Assembly (NCBI GenBank): GCA_017997825.1
Contig: JAGOEH010000069.1
Span: 1 to 15,431 of the forward strand
DNA length: 15,431 nt
Direction: 5' to 3'
Source: Candidatus Delongbacteria bacterium
GTDB taxonomy: Bacteria; JAGOEH01
The notes below the pieces were generated by a model. That model was not told the DNA's origin. It did not search any database and saw only the letters and a list, made by a program, of their open reading frames with translations. The translations under genes were made by a program, and so were the position numbers. Shown in pieces: positions 6,660 to 13,561 of the stretch (positions are counted from its first letter, which is position 1; the number at the start of each line of letters is the position of its first letter).

Positions 6660-8519
6660 TTATTGAGCCAGGACGTCGCGGATATAGTGGGACAACTGGG
6701 ATAGATTGAAGGGTTTCTGGATAAATCCGCGGCATCCCAAATCCATAATTTTTTGGGCCTCTCCTTCCAGACTGTATCCGGAACTGAGAATCACCCGAAC
6801 ATCCGGCTTGATTTCCTTGAGACGGCGAAAGGTTTCCATCCCGGAAAAACCCGGCATGATCATATCCAGGATAATCAGATCGATCGTGTCCCGGTGCTGA
6901 TTGTAGATAGAGATGCCTTCAGTCCCATTACGGGCGGAATAGACTTGGTAATCGAGGGATTTGAGCATCATGGAACTGACCTCGAGTACTCCGGGGTCGT
7001 CATCGATGATCAGAATGGTTTCGGTGCCTTTAACAGCGGTTTCGGCGGCAGGCTTTTTGTCCTCGATCTTTTTTTCTGAAGCGGGAAAATAAACCGTAAA
7101 GGCAGTCCCCTGTCCGGGTTCACTGACGACATCGATAAAGCCGTGATGACCTTTGACCACCCCATACACCATAGCCAATCCCAGACCGGTACCGCGGCCC
7201 ATCCGGCGAGAGGTAAAGAAGGGATCGAAGATGCACTTGAGGGTTTCAGGCGGCAGGCCGTGGCCGGTATCGGCGATGATGAAGGCCGCATAGCGGCCGG
7301 GTTTCATATCATAGCAGGGCGCCGGATGATGCTGGTCGACCGTGAGATTGCGGGTCTGCAGGTGGAGGGTTCCCCCGTTCGGCATGTCCTGAAACGCGTT
7401 ATCGTAAAGCTGGAACAGAATTTGTTCGATCTGGTTGCGGTCGGCTTCCACCGGCCATAAATCCGGCAGGTATTTTTCGGTGACCCGGAGTCCGTTTTTG
7501 TTCCGGCCGAACAAGGCCGCGGTTTGTTGAATGACACGATTCAGATCGAGCGGAATCATCTCATATTTTCCGATCCGGGCGAACCCCAGCAATTGCTTGG
7601 TCAGATCGGCGGCCCGTTGAACCTGCTCCTCGATGTTTTTGAGGGGCTCAAAATGGGGATGGCCCGAATCGAGACTCATCAGCATGATCGAGGTATACCC
7701 CTGGATCCCCATCAGGAGGTTGTTGAAATCGTGGGCGATACCCCCGGACAGGGTCCCGATCGACTCCAGTTTCTGGGTCTGCAGGAGTTGATATTCGAGC
7801 CGGCGCCGATCCTCTTCGGCCTGCCGGCGGTCCGAGATATCGATAAAACACTCCAGCAGTTTTTCCTGATCCAGGATCCGGATCCGTTTGACGGTTTTAA
7901 GAATCGGCCGGCGGCTGCCGTCGAATCGCAGCAGGTCCCGTTCGGAACTGTCAATTTCCCGATCCAGGTCGCAGATGGGACAGGCATTTTCTTCGGCCGG
8001 ACAGATTATGGAATGGCAGCGTTTCCCGACAATCTGATCGGCCGGTGCTCCAACTATCGATGCCGCATACTGATTGACCTTCTCGATCACCCGGGTGGCC
8101 GGATCGACAATGATGACTCCGATCGGAATATTCTCCAGCAGGATTTGCTGTAGGAGTGTGCTCTCCAGCAGCTTCTGCTCGGCCGTAATTCGCTCCCGGA
8201 CCTCGCTCCGCAACTGATCGTTCAACTGGCTCAGATCCTGGGTCCGTTCTTCCACCCTACTTTCCAGTTCAGCTTGAACCTTTAATATCTCCTGCTGGGC
8301 CAAATCCAACGAATGGGTCGTGCCAAGAATCTTTAAACCGATCGGCGGCGCGATCAAAACCGGTATCAGCAGGGAGATCCAAATCCCGATCGGCCGGAAT
8401 GAATCGAAGGCTAAGGCCGTGACCAGATAGACGGAAAATGATATCACCACACATCCCACAGTGATCAGCAGTGTCAGTTTCACAACGCCGTAACGGGCAA
8501 GAAGATCGCGGAGGCTCAT
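6660..8519 (-). CDS. Hybrid sensor histidine kinase with PAS and receiver domains
   Basis: The 619-aa membrane protein has two N-terminal helices (about residues 12-37 and 43-62) with almost no external loop, then a coiled coil (about 67-118). A PAS domain (about 120-232) carries a Cys cluster C168, C173, C180, C183 in 'CHSIICPAEENACPIC', known from PAS kinases of anaerobes and possibly metal- or redox-binding. Then come HisKA with phospho-acceptor H263 in 'GGIAHDFNNLL', HATPase_c with N-box N374, 'DTGHG' (417-421) and 'GRGTGLGL' (441-448), and a C-terminal receiver with acidic pocket near D506-D508, phospho-acceptor D552 and the conserved Lys in 'IQKPF'. There is no separate output domain, so a phosphotransfer partner must be elsewhere. 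ATG 8519 is preferred over an upstream TTG (8558) because GGGAG lies 8 bases before it. It is the first gene of a cluster with DUF3788, the small basic protein and the YD lipoprotein. No clear promoter is seen. Confidence 0.93.
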   Translation of the reverse strand: MSLRDLLARYGVVKLTLLITVGCVVISFSVYLVTALAFDSFRPIGIWISLLIPVLIAPPIGLKILGTTHSLDLAQQEILKVQAELESRVEERTQDLSQLNDQLRSEVRERITAEQKLLESTLLQQILLENIPIGVIIVDPATRVIEKVNQYAASIVGAPADQIVGKRCHSIICPAEENACPICDLDREIDSSERDLLRFDGSRRPILKTVKRIRILDQEKLLECFIDISDRRQAEEDRRRLEYQLLQTQKLESIGTLSGGIAHDFNNLLMGIQGYTSIMLMSLDSGHPHFEPLKNIEEQVQRAADLTKQLLGFARIGKYEMIPLDLNRVIQQTAALFGRNKNGLRVTEKYLPDLWPVEADRNQIEQILFQLYDNAFQDMPNGGTLHLQTRNLTVDQHHPAPCYDMKPGRYAAFIIADTGHGLPPETLKCIFDPFFTSRRMGRGTGLGLAMVYGVVKGHHGFIDVVSEPGQGTAFTVYFPASEKKIEDKKPAAETAVKGTETILIIDDDPGVLEVSSMMLKSLDYQVYSARNGTEGISIYNQHRDTIDLIILDMIMPGFSGMETFRRLKEIKPDVRVILSSGYSLEGEAQKIMDLGCRGFIQKPFNLSQLSHYIRDVLAQ

Positions 8520-8721
8520 GTCGGGTTCTCCCGGATCTGATGATGATTTCCTGTTCAAATGCGATCATCATCGGATATACTAAGAGCAGTCGGGTGACAA
8601 CGCGCCGGCATCCTGAGAAAACACGCCGGACGACAAAAGATAATCAGAGATGATAATACCTATAAATAATATTGAAATTCAATTAAGTCAATAGCAATTA
8701 TGAGGAAACCGGAATCAAAAT

Positions 8722-9729
8722 TCAATCCGGGAAGACCAGTCTCAGCAGCATCAGACAGACGGCCCCGACCAGAGCGGAAGCGGGCAGGGTCAGCACCCAG
8801 GCAGTCACCATCTGGCCGGCTACACCCCAGCGGACAGCCGACAGACGCTTGGAAGCCCCGGCACCGATCACCGCCGACGAGATGACATGGGTAGTACTGA
8901 TGGGAGCGCCGGCCAGAGTCGCCAACTCGATCACCATCGCCGACGAGGTCTGGATGGCGAACCCGTGAATCGGCTCGATCCGAAAGAATTTGCTGCCCAT
9001 GGTCTTGATGATTTTCCAGCCGCCCATGGCCGTTCCCAGCGTAATGGTTAGACTACAGGCCAGCTTGACCCATAAGGGAACCTCAATGGCCGGAATCCGG
9101 TGGAACAGGAACAGGGCCAGCGCCATCAGACCCATGGTTTTCTGGGCATCGTTCATCCCGTGACTGAAGGCCATCAGCGAAGAAGAAACCAACTGCAGTC
9201 GCCGATAGTTGCGGTTGGCCTTCCCCGGACGAGCCTTGAGCGACAGCCAGGCCAATCCGACCACCCCCAGATACCCGATCACAAAACCGGCCAGAGGAGA
9301 AAGCACAAGGGGGATCAGAACTTTTCCGATCAGGGTAGGGTATTCGACACAGTCCCAGCCCCGATAGGCAATGGCCGAACCGACCAGCCCTCCGATCAGG
9401 GCATGAGAAGAGGACGAGGGCAATCCAATCACCCAGGTAATGACATTCCAGATGATCGCCCCCAATAGCGCCGCCAGCACCAGAGTCCGGCACCCGGCGA
9501 TCATCTCGGGATTGATCAATCCTTTCCCGATGGTTTGGGCCACCTCATTCCCGGTCATAGCCCCGGCAAAGGTCAAGACCGCCGCCATCGCCACCGCCGA
9601 ACGCGGAGAGAGCGCGTTGGTGGAAACCACCGTGGCAATGACGTTTCCGGTATCGTGGGCCCCGTTGGTGTAATCGAATACCAGGGCCATGATAATGATC
9701 AGAATCAGCAGCAGGGGGACTTCAAGCAT
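8722..9729 (-). CDS. pit: Low-affinity inorganic phosphate transporter, PiT family
   Basis: This 335-aa inner-membrane carrier (about ten hydrophobic segments) is predicted to co-transport phosphate, possibly as metal-phosphate, with protons or Na+. The two inverted-repeat signatures are present: 'DYTNGAHDTGN' at residues 19-29 (family: GxxDxxN) and 'SHGMNDAQKTMG' with N193 and D194. The size is that of compact bacterial PiT proteins without a long central loop. The ATG overlaps the last 8 bases of the upstream DUF47 gene, implying translational coupling. DUF47-PiT pairs are widespread, and the DUF47 partner is thought to modulate the permease. Confidence 0.95.
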   Translation of the reverse strand: MLEVPLLLILIIIMALVFDYTNGAHDTGNVIATVVSTNALSPRSAVAMAAVLTFAGAMTGNEVAQTIGKGLINPEMIAGCRTLVLAALLGAIIWNVITWVIGLPSSSSHALIGGLVGSAIAYRGWDCVEYPTLIGKVLIPLVLSPLAGFVIGYLGVVGLAWLSLKARPGKANRNYRRLQLVSSSLMAFSHGMNDAQKTMGLMALALFLFHRIPAIEVPLWVKLACSLTITLGTAMGGWKIIKTMGSKFFRIEPIHGFAIQTSSAMVIELATLAGAPISTTHVISSAVIGAGASKRLSAVRWGVAGQMVTAWVLTLPASALVGAVCLMLLRLVFPD

Positions 9730-10351
9730 TTTTGATCCCCGCTTTTTCCAGGGTGAAGGAAAACCGCTCGGTATGGGTTAAAAGCTCTTCAATCCGGTCA
9801 TAGATATACGACAGCTTAATTACGGAAACCAGGTCGAGCTCCTTGGATTCCGCTTTTTCGAACAGCTCGCCGGTACAGACCAGCAGCAGGCGCCGGGCAT
9901 CGGCACAGGCCTCCAGTATCCGGTTCATCGGACCGTCCTCATAGATGCGGCGGCTGATGAACTGGATCATCTTGCCATGACACTCTGCGATCTGCTCCAG
10001 ATCCATCACCAGTTCCCGGGCCGGTTTGGGCACTTCCCGGAACCCATACAATCCTACCCGGGTCGAGATGGCCTGAATCCGCGCCAGCATATCATTCTGC
10101 TCGATACAGATCTGGTAAATATCCTCCCGGTCGATCGGCGTAACGAAGGTCAGGGAGAGCAAACGGTTGATCTCGCGGGCCAGGTGATGCCCTTCATTCG
10201 CCAATTGGTTGATCCGGATGAATTTGGGTGCCGCGTTGGCAAAATCATTGAAAATACCGGACAGCGTCCCGGCAGCCTCCGCCGTCAATTGCTGCTGTTT
10301 CATGAAGTAATCAAAGAATTTGATGTTACGGGGAAAAATCGAAATCTTCAT
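9722..10351 (-). CDS. DUF47 / PhoU-like phosphate transport regulator
   Basis: The 209-aa all-helical cytoplasmic protein of the DUF47 (PhoU-like) family starts 'MKISIFPRNIKFFDYF', a typical N-terminus. It has the family's Glu/Asp-bearing helical hairpins (for example 'TPIDREDIYQI' near residue 73 and 'YIYDRIEELLTHTERF' near the end), which in PhoU-like folds bind metals. It is predicted to regulate the PiT permease encoded directly downstream. The ATG is preceded by an AAAGGTG-type ribosome site. It is the first gene of a two-gene operon transcribed away from preA. Confidence 0.9.
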   Translation of the reverse strand: MKISIFPRNIKFFDYFMKQQQLTAEAAGTLSGIFNDFANAAPKFIRINQLANEGHHLAREINRLLSLTFVTPIDREDIYQICIEQNDMLARIQAISTRVGLYGFREVPKPARELVMDLEQIAECHGKMIQFISRRIYEDGPMNRILEACADARRLLLVCTGELFEKAESKELDLVSVIKLSYIYDRIEELLTHTERFSFTLEKAGIKNA

Positions 10352-10416
10352 GGCACCACACCTTTCGGTTCAATTAAAACCAATCCATTTTAGGCTGATC
10401 CCGACCAAGTTGCCGG

Positions 10417-10445
10417 AACCTAATAAAATTTCACACCATTGTCAA
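10417..10445 (-). promoter_or_regulatory. Candidate promoter of DUF47-pit
   Basis: On the minus strand a perfect TTGACA (10445-10440) is followed after 17 bases by TAGGTT (10422-10417), which matches the -10 consensus in 3 of 6. The leader to the DUF47 ATG would be about 60 bases. No PHO box-like tandem repeat was recognised. Confidence 0.4.
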
Positions 10446-10460
10446 GCCGGAAACAAGGGG

Positions 10461-10472
10461 TTGATCGATCAA
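10461..10472. promoter_or_regulatory. 12-bp perfect palindrome, possible operator
   Basis: TTGATCGATCAA is fully self-complementary and lies 16 bases upstream of the -35 box of the candidate DUF47-pit promoter. It also sits in the shared upstream region of preA. It is a plausible dimeric-regulator site, but a single 12-bp palindrome can arise by chance. Confidence 0.3.
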
Positions 10473-10670
10473 AATTCACTATGAAAAAGCCGGGCAGCAT
10501 TAGTATCCACCCTGTTGGAAAGAAACAATCCACCCCCCTAAGATGATACAATTTAATTTGCATTACCGGGGAATTTTATCTTGCAATTGACAGCTAAAAT
10601 TGTTTAATAACACCATGATGAATCACACCAGACGCGAGAACCAGTATACGACCATGACATACAATGACAC

Positions 10671-10685
10671 GAGGAGGATATCACG
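10671..10685 (+). promoter_or_regulatory. Strong ribosome binding site facing an ACG codon
   Basis: GAGGAGG at 10671-10677 is a near-perfect Shine-Dalgarno sequence. Five bases later, exactly where the start codon should be, is ACG (10683-10685), in frame with preA. An in-frame stop (TGA 10665-10667) lies just upstream. The only codons available in frame before the ATG at 10713 are ATC (10680) and ACG (10683). This decides the proposed preA start. Confidence 0.6.
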
Positions 10686-11861
10686 GATCCATTACACGTC
10701 AATTTTGCCGGGATGGACTTTGCCAATCCCTTTATGGTAGCATCAGCCCCGCCGGCACGCACCGCCGAAATGATCAAGCGGGCCTTTGCCGCCGGATGGG
10801 GCGGTGCAGTCACCAAAAGTATTTCCCTAGAGCCGGCCGCCGATCTTCAGCCCCGCCTGCGGGCCTTGCGCTATCAAAATAATCCCATTGGAATGGAAAA
10901 TATCGAGCTGTCCACCACCTGGACAATCGAGGATTGGCAGCGCGAAATTTGCGAGGTCAAATCGGCTTATCCCGATCGCCCGCTATGGGCTAGCATTATG
11001 GAAACCCCAATCAAAAAAAACTGGCAGCGTCTGGCTGAGGTCATACAGGAAACCGGGGTTGACGCCCTCGAACTAAACGTATCATGCCCCCACGGGATGC
11101 CGTCTAAAGGTATGGGAGCCTTTATCGGGCAGAACGCTGAGCTGACCGGTAATGTCGTCGCCTGGGTCAAAGAGGTTGCCAAGGTACCGATTGTGGTCAA
11201 ACTTACTCCCAATGTTACCGACATCACGTACATTGCACTCGCTGCCAAGGAACACGGGGCTGATGCGTTATGTGCGGTCAATACGATTTCAGGCATGATC
11301 GGTGTGGATCTGGACACACTGACCCCTCTGCCTGCCGTGGGAGGTGTCTCGACGTATGGCGGGTACTCCGGGCCTGGAATCAAACCCATTGCACTGCGTT
11401 GTGTATCTCAAATCGCCAAAGCCACCGGCTTACCCGTCTCGGGGATGGGAGGCCTTACCACCTGGGAGAATGCCGTTGAATTTATGGCGGTCGGGGCCGG
11501 TACTGTGCAGATTGGAACAGCCGTAATGTGGCATGGATATGGCATTATCAACAATCTCATCCAGGGACTCCGTCACTATTTAACGGGTAAAAACTTGGCC
11601 AATGTGACATCAATCGTCGGGGCGGCCCTATCGAAAATCGTCGAGTTTCCGGAAATGCCGTTGACGGCTCGTGTTCAGGCAGAGGTCAATGCGACGTGCA
11701 ACGGTTGTTTGCGTTGCGTCACGGCCTGCGCGGATGGCGGCTTTCAGGCTATAAGCGGTGCTGAAGGCCAGCGGGTGCGCATTGATGCGAGAAAATGTGA
11801 TGGCTGCGGATTATGTGCGCTGGTCTGTCCGCAATCCAGTATCACCATGGTTCCCCGTTAA
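10683..11861 (+). CDS. preA: PreA-like dihydropyrimidine dehydrogenase subunit (FMN, 2[4Fe-4S])
   Basis: This predicted cytoplasmic flavo-iron-sulfur enzyme is related to the catalytic subunit of NAD-dependent dihydropyrimidine dehydrogenase, which reduces uracil/thymine or acts in reverse. The N-terminal dihydroorotate-dehydrogenase-like TIM barrel includes 'NPFMVASAPP' and the active-site segment 'LNVSCPHGMPSKGMGAF', with catalytic Cys135. The 'GAGTVQIGTAVM' FMN phosphate region follows. The C-terminus is a ferredoxin domain with two clusters: C339, C342, C345, C349 and C372, C375, C378, C382. Homology to the usual 'VNFAGxxFxNPF' start requires translation upstream of ATG 10713, but no normal start codon exists there; ACG 10683 sits 5 bases after GAGGAGG. 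Starting at ATG 10713 would remove the first beta strand. The partner subunit gene preT is not adjacent. Codon use (CGT, TTA, CTA) looks somewhat different from neighbouring genes, which may hint at transfer. Substrate could differ from pyrimidines. Confidence 0.88.
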   Translation, partial: TDPLHVNFAGMDFANPFMVASAPPARTAEMIKRAFAAGWGGAVTKSISLEPAADLQPRLRALRYQNNPIGMENIELSTTWTIEDWQREICEVKSAYPDRPLWASIMETPIKKNWQRLAEVIQETGVDALELNVSCPHGMPSKGMGAFIGQNAELTGNVVAWVKEVAKVPIVVKLTPNVTDITYIALAAKEHGADALCAVNTISGMIGVDLDTLTPLPAVGGVSTYGGYSGPGIKPIALRCVSQIAKATGLPVSGMGGLTTWENAVEFMAVGAGTVQIGTAVMWHGYGIINNLIQGLRHYLTGKNLANVTSIVGAALSKIVEFPEMPLTARVQAEVNATCNGCLRCVTACADGGFQAISGAEGQRVRIDARKCDGCGLCALVCPQSSITMVPR

Positions 11862-11903
11862 CTAAAGCTGTAGCTCAATCCTTTTCAAAGATATAATTCC
11901 CAT

Positions 11904-11925
11904 ATTATACAATTATTATACAATG
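11904..11925. repeat. 11-bp tandem duplication
   Basis: ATTATACAATT (11904-11914) is followed directly by ATTATACAATG (11915-11925), identical in 10 of 11 bases. The 11-bp period is about one helical turn, so paired protein binding on one DNA face is possible. It may equally be slippage in AT-rich DNA. Confidence 0.6.
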
Positions 11926-12043
11926 GAACACCCGAAACCAGGGCAAAACTATTCATAAAATCAACTATAGAACTTGTAGTTATCACAATTGAACTCGGTT
12001 AAAAAACTAAAATCCTGGTTTAGTGAGGGGGAGGAATTCTTTT

Positions 12044-12097
12044 ATGTCTCCCAAACAATCATCTGAAGCACCAAATCTTTTTAATTTGATATTATAG
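12044..12097 (+). other. 17-codon frame with strong ribosome site; leader peptide or gene remnant
   Basis: ATG 12044 lies 8 bases after GAGGGGGAGGA (12025-12035) and opens MSPKQSSEAPNLFNLIL before a TAG. The ribosome site is among the best in the window, yet the frame is tiny, and the promoter of the next operon starts 8 bases after its stop. It could be a short leader, or the 5' stub of a gene deleted or cut when preA or the downstream block arrived. I do not recognise the peptide. Confidence 0.3.
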
Positions 12098-12104
12098 ATT
12101 TATC

Positions 12105-12133
12105 TTGACATTTAGCATCGCTGCACTTATTAT
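12105..12133 (+). promoter_or_regulatory. Strong promoter of the hydrolase-DUF4145-CARF operon
   Basis: TTGACA (12105-12110) and TATTAT (12128-12133) are separated by exactly 17 bases, an 11 of 12 match to the sigma70 consensus. Initiation is expected near 12140, about 40 bases before the first ATG. There is no sigma54-type -24/-12 element here, although the third gene probably encodes a sigma54 activator. Confidence 0.8.
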
Positions 12134-12178
12134 GACAGCATAGAAAATAAAGACTCGCGAAAGGAAGGTCCGGCGTTG

Positions 12179-13558
12179 ATGGCCCGATTATCAAATAATA
12201 AGCCTCATTTGTCCCTCATCATTATCTTTTCTCTGTTGGTTACCGTTTTGCTGGTAACAGCCATTATAAGCCAATCCATACTCATCCGTCTGGGATGCCT
12301 GGGACTCTCCCTGATACTCTATATTGTTTTCTGGATATACAACTCCTGCCGGAGCGGCCGAATCCGTCCGGTCGTGATCAGCCGGATCATGGGAGGATTG
12401 CTGTTTCTGATAGGAACTGCGGCCGGCGGCGCACTCCTTTTATTATTTACCTGGCCGGCCCGATTTCTGGTCCTGTTGATCACAGGAATCACGACGGTTC
12501 TTTTCAGCTGGTTTTTTCAGACCAGTCAGCGGATGATGCGATGGATCGGGATAGGATTTTCAATCATCGCCCTGGCCGGGATGTGGTTCATGTTTCCGAA
12601 ACAAAGCAATCCTAAGGATAGCGAATATCAGAGTCTTTTCTTTCAACCCGGCAGTGAAGCGTTCCAACCGGTCAAGCCGCCGTTCTGGACTATCGGCCTC
12701 TTGAACCTGGTCCCGGAGTTTGATCAGGGGCGGCTGGGACTCTGCGGCCTGAAACTGGCCTATTCCCTGATGGAAAATGGAATCATGTTTTCCGAGTATC
12801 GGCCCTGGGTCGAGCAGGATCCCTATTATCAACTGTTCGACACCATGAGTATCAGCGATAATATCTTCTGGAGGGAATATCAAAACACTAAGACCCAGCA
12901 GGGATTCAAGCGATTATATACCATCGCCGGTACCCAGTACCTGAATGCATTCAGTTTTGCCCTGCCCGGTTTTCTCAATCGAAATAGCAGATATCATCAT
13001 GTTTATTTTTATTGTCCCCATGGAAACCAAAACCAAAAACTCCCGCTGGTCATTTTTTTCCATGGATTGGGCGGCAATCTGGCATGGTATTGCCGCTATT
13101 TCAGTGAAATCGGGAACTGCGCCGTACTGTGCCCATCCTCGGCCGATGCCTTCGGAATCTGGACTGAAAAGGATCTGGATCGACTGATTCGGGTCTACCT
13201 GCCGGGGCTGAGCCGGGAATACCCGATCGATACCTCACGCATTCATCTGATCGGCATGGATAACGGAGGAGTTGCCGTCAACCTGGCCATACAGTATTTC
13301 TCCGGCTCTTTCAAAAGCTTTACCTTCCTGTCAGCCTGGATCGAACAGATTCCCCGGCTGGATTCCCTTCAATCCGTCCATATCATCAATTCCAATCAGG
13401 GACTCAATATCGAAAATAACCGTTATATCGCTGAGGATCAATCCTTCAGGGCGGATTATCTCAACGCCCATTTTCTGGATGGGGATAAAATGTTTTATAT
13501 TCTGACACCGCATGACACAGTCCGGTCTATTCTCCAGACTATCGTTCATCCCAAATAG
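12179..13558 (+). CDS. Membrane protein with extracytoplasmic alpha/beta-hydrolase domain
   Basis: The 459-aa protein has five predicted helices in residues about 11-137. Positive residues follow helices 2 and 4 ('NSCRSGRIRP', 'QTSQRMMR'), which puts the N-terminus inside and the long C-terminal part outside the cytoplasmic membrane. Residues about 270-459 look like an alpha/beta hydrolase of the esterase/PHB-depolymerase type: strand plus oxyanion loop 'LPLVIFFHGLGGN' (H295-G296), the elbow 'IHLIGMDNGG' (359-364), and a late His445 in 'TPHDT'. The elbow position normally occupied by Ser is Asp361, so it is either an Asp-nucleophile enzyme or a binding-only fold. The middle region (140-270) is unrecognised. 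AAGGAAGG lies upstream; ATG 12179 is chosen over TTG 12176 with little to separate them. It is the first gene of the operon, and its frame continues into the next gene after one TAG. Confidence 0.75.
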   Translation: MARLSNNKPHLSLIIIFSLLVTVLLVTAIISQSILIRLGCLGLSLILYIVFWIYNSCRSGRIRPVVISRIMGGLLFLIGTAAGGALLLLFTWPARFLVLLITGITTVLFSWFFQTSQRMMRWIGIGFSIIALAGMWFMFPKQSNPKDSEYQSLFFQPGSEAFQPVKPPFWTIGLLNLVPEFDQGRLGLCGLKLAYSLMENGIMFSEYRPWVEQDPYYQLFDTMSISDNIFWREYQNTKTQQGFKRLYTIAGTQYLNAFSFALPGFLNRNSRYHHVYFYCPHGNQNQKLPLVIFFHGLGGNLAWYCRYFSEIGNCAVLCPSSADAFGIWTEKDLDRLIRVYLPGLSREYPIDTSRIHLIGMDNGGVAVNLAIQYFSGSFKSFTFLSAWIEQIPRLDSLQSVHIINSNQGLNIENNRYIAEDQSFRADYLNAHFLDGDKMFYILTPHDTVRSILQTIVHPK

Positions 13559-13561
13559 ACC

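Larger units (their letters stand above)
10352..10682. other. Divergent intergenic region between phosphate operon and preA
   Basis: About 330 AT-rich bases. They hold a candidate minus-strand promoter (10417-10445), a perfect 12-bp palindrome (10461-10472), a TTGACA at 10587-10592 on the plus strand that has no good -10 box at 16-18 bases, and the strong GAGGAGG ribosome site of preA at 10671-10677. A 21-codon frame at 10481 and a 42-codon frame at 10615 were seen but not accepted as genes. Confidence 0.6.
11862..12178. other. AT-rich spacer before the CARF-associated operon
   Basis: About 317 bases of markedly lower GC than its surroundings. Contents are an 11-bp tandem duplication (11904-11925), an 8-bp inverted repeat AAACCAGG (11935-11942) / CCTGGTTT (12014-12021) about 70 bases apart, a 17-codon frame with a strong ribosome site (12044-12097), and the operon promoter (12105-12133). 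No terminator-like hairpin with a T-run follows preA. Confidence 0.6.

Noticed and set aside
8663-8691. Minus-strand TTGACT with TATTTA at 17 bases, upstream of the sensor kinase
   Set aside because: The -10 box matches only 3 of 6 in a very AT-rich stretch, too weak to call. The kinase promoter remains undefined.
10481-10546. 21-codon frame starting MKKPGSISIHPVG
   Set aside because: It has no ribosome binding site and a length expected by chance.
10587-10592. TTGACA as the preA promoter -35 box
   Set aside because: No acceptable -10 box occurs 16-18 bases downstream; the best hexamer (CACCAT) matches 3 of 6.
10615-10740. 42-codon plus-strand frame overlapping the start of preA
   Set aside because: It has no ribosome site, overlaps the PreA coding region in another frame, and its product is low-quality sequence.
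13082-13095. TGGCAT-GGTA-TTGC, resembling a sigma54 -24/-12 promoter
   Set aside because: The spacing is one base short (GG to GC is 9, not 10) and it lies within the hydrolase coding sequence.
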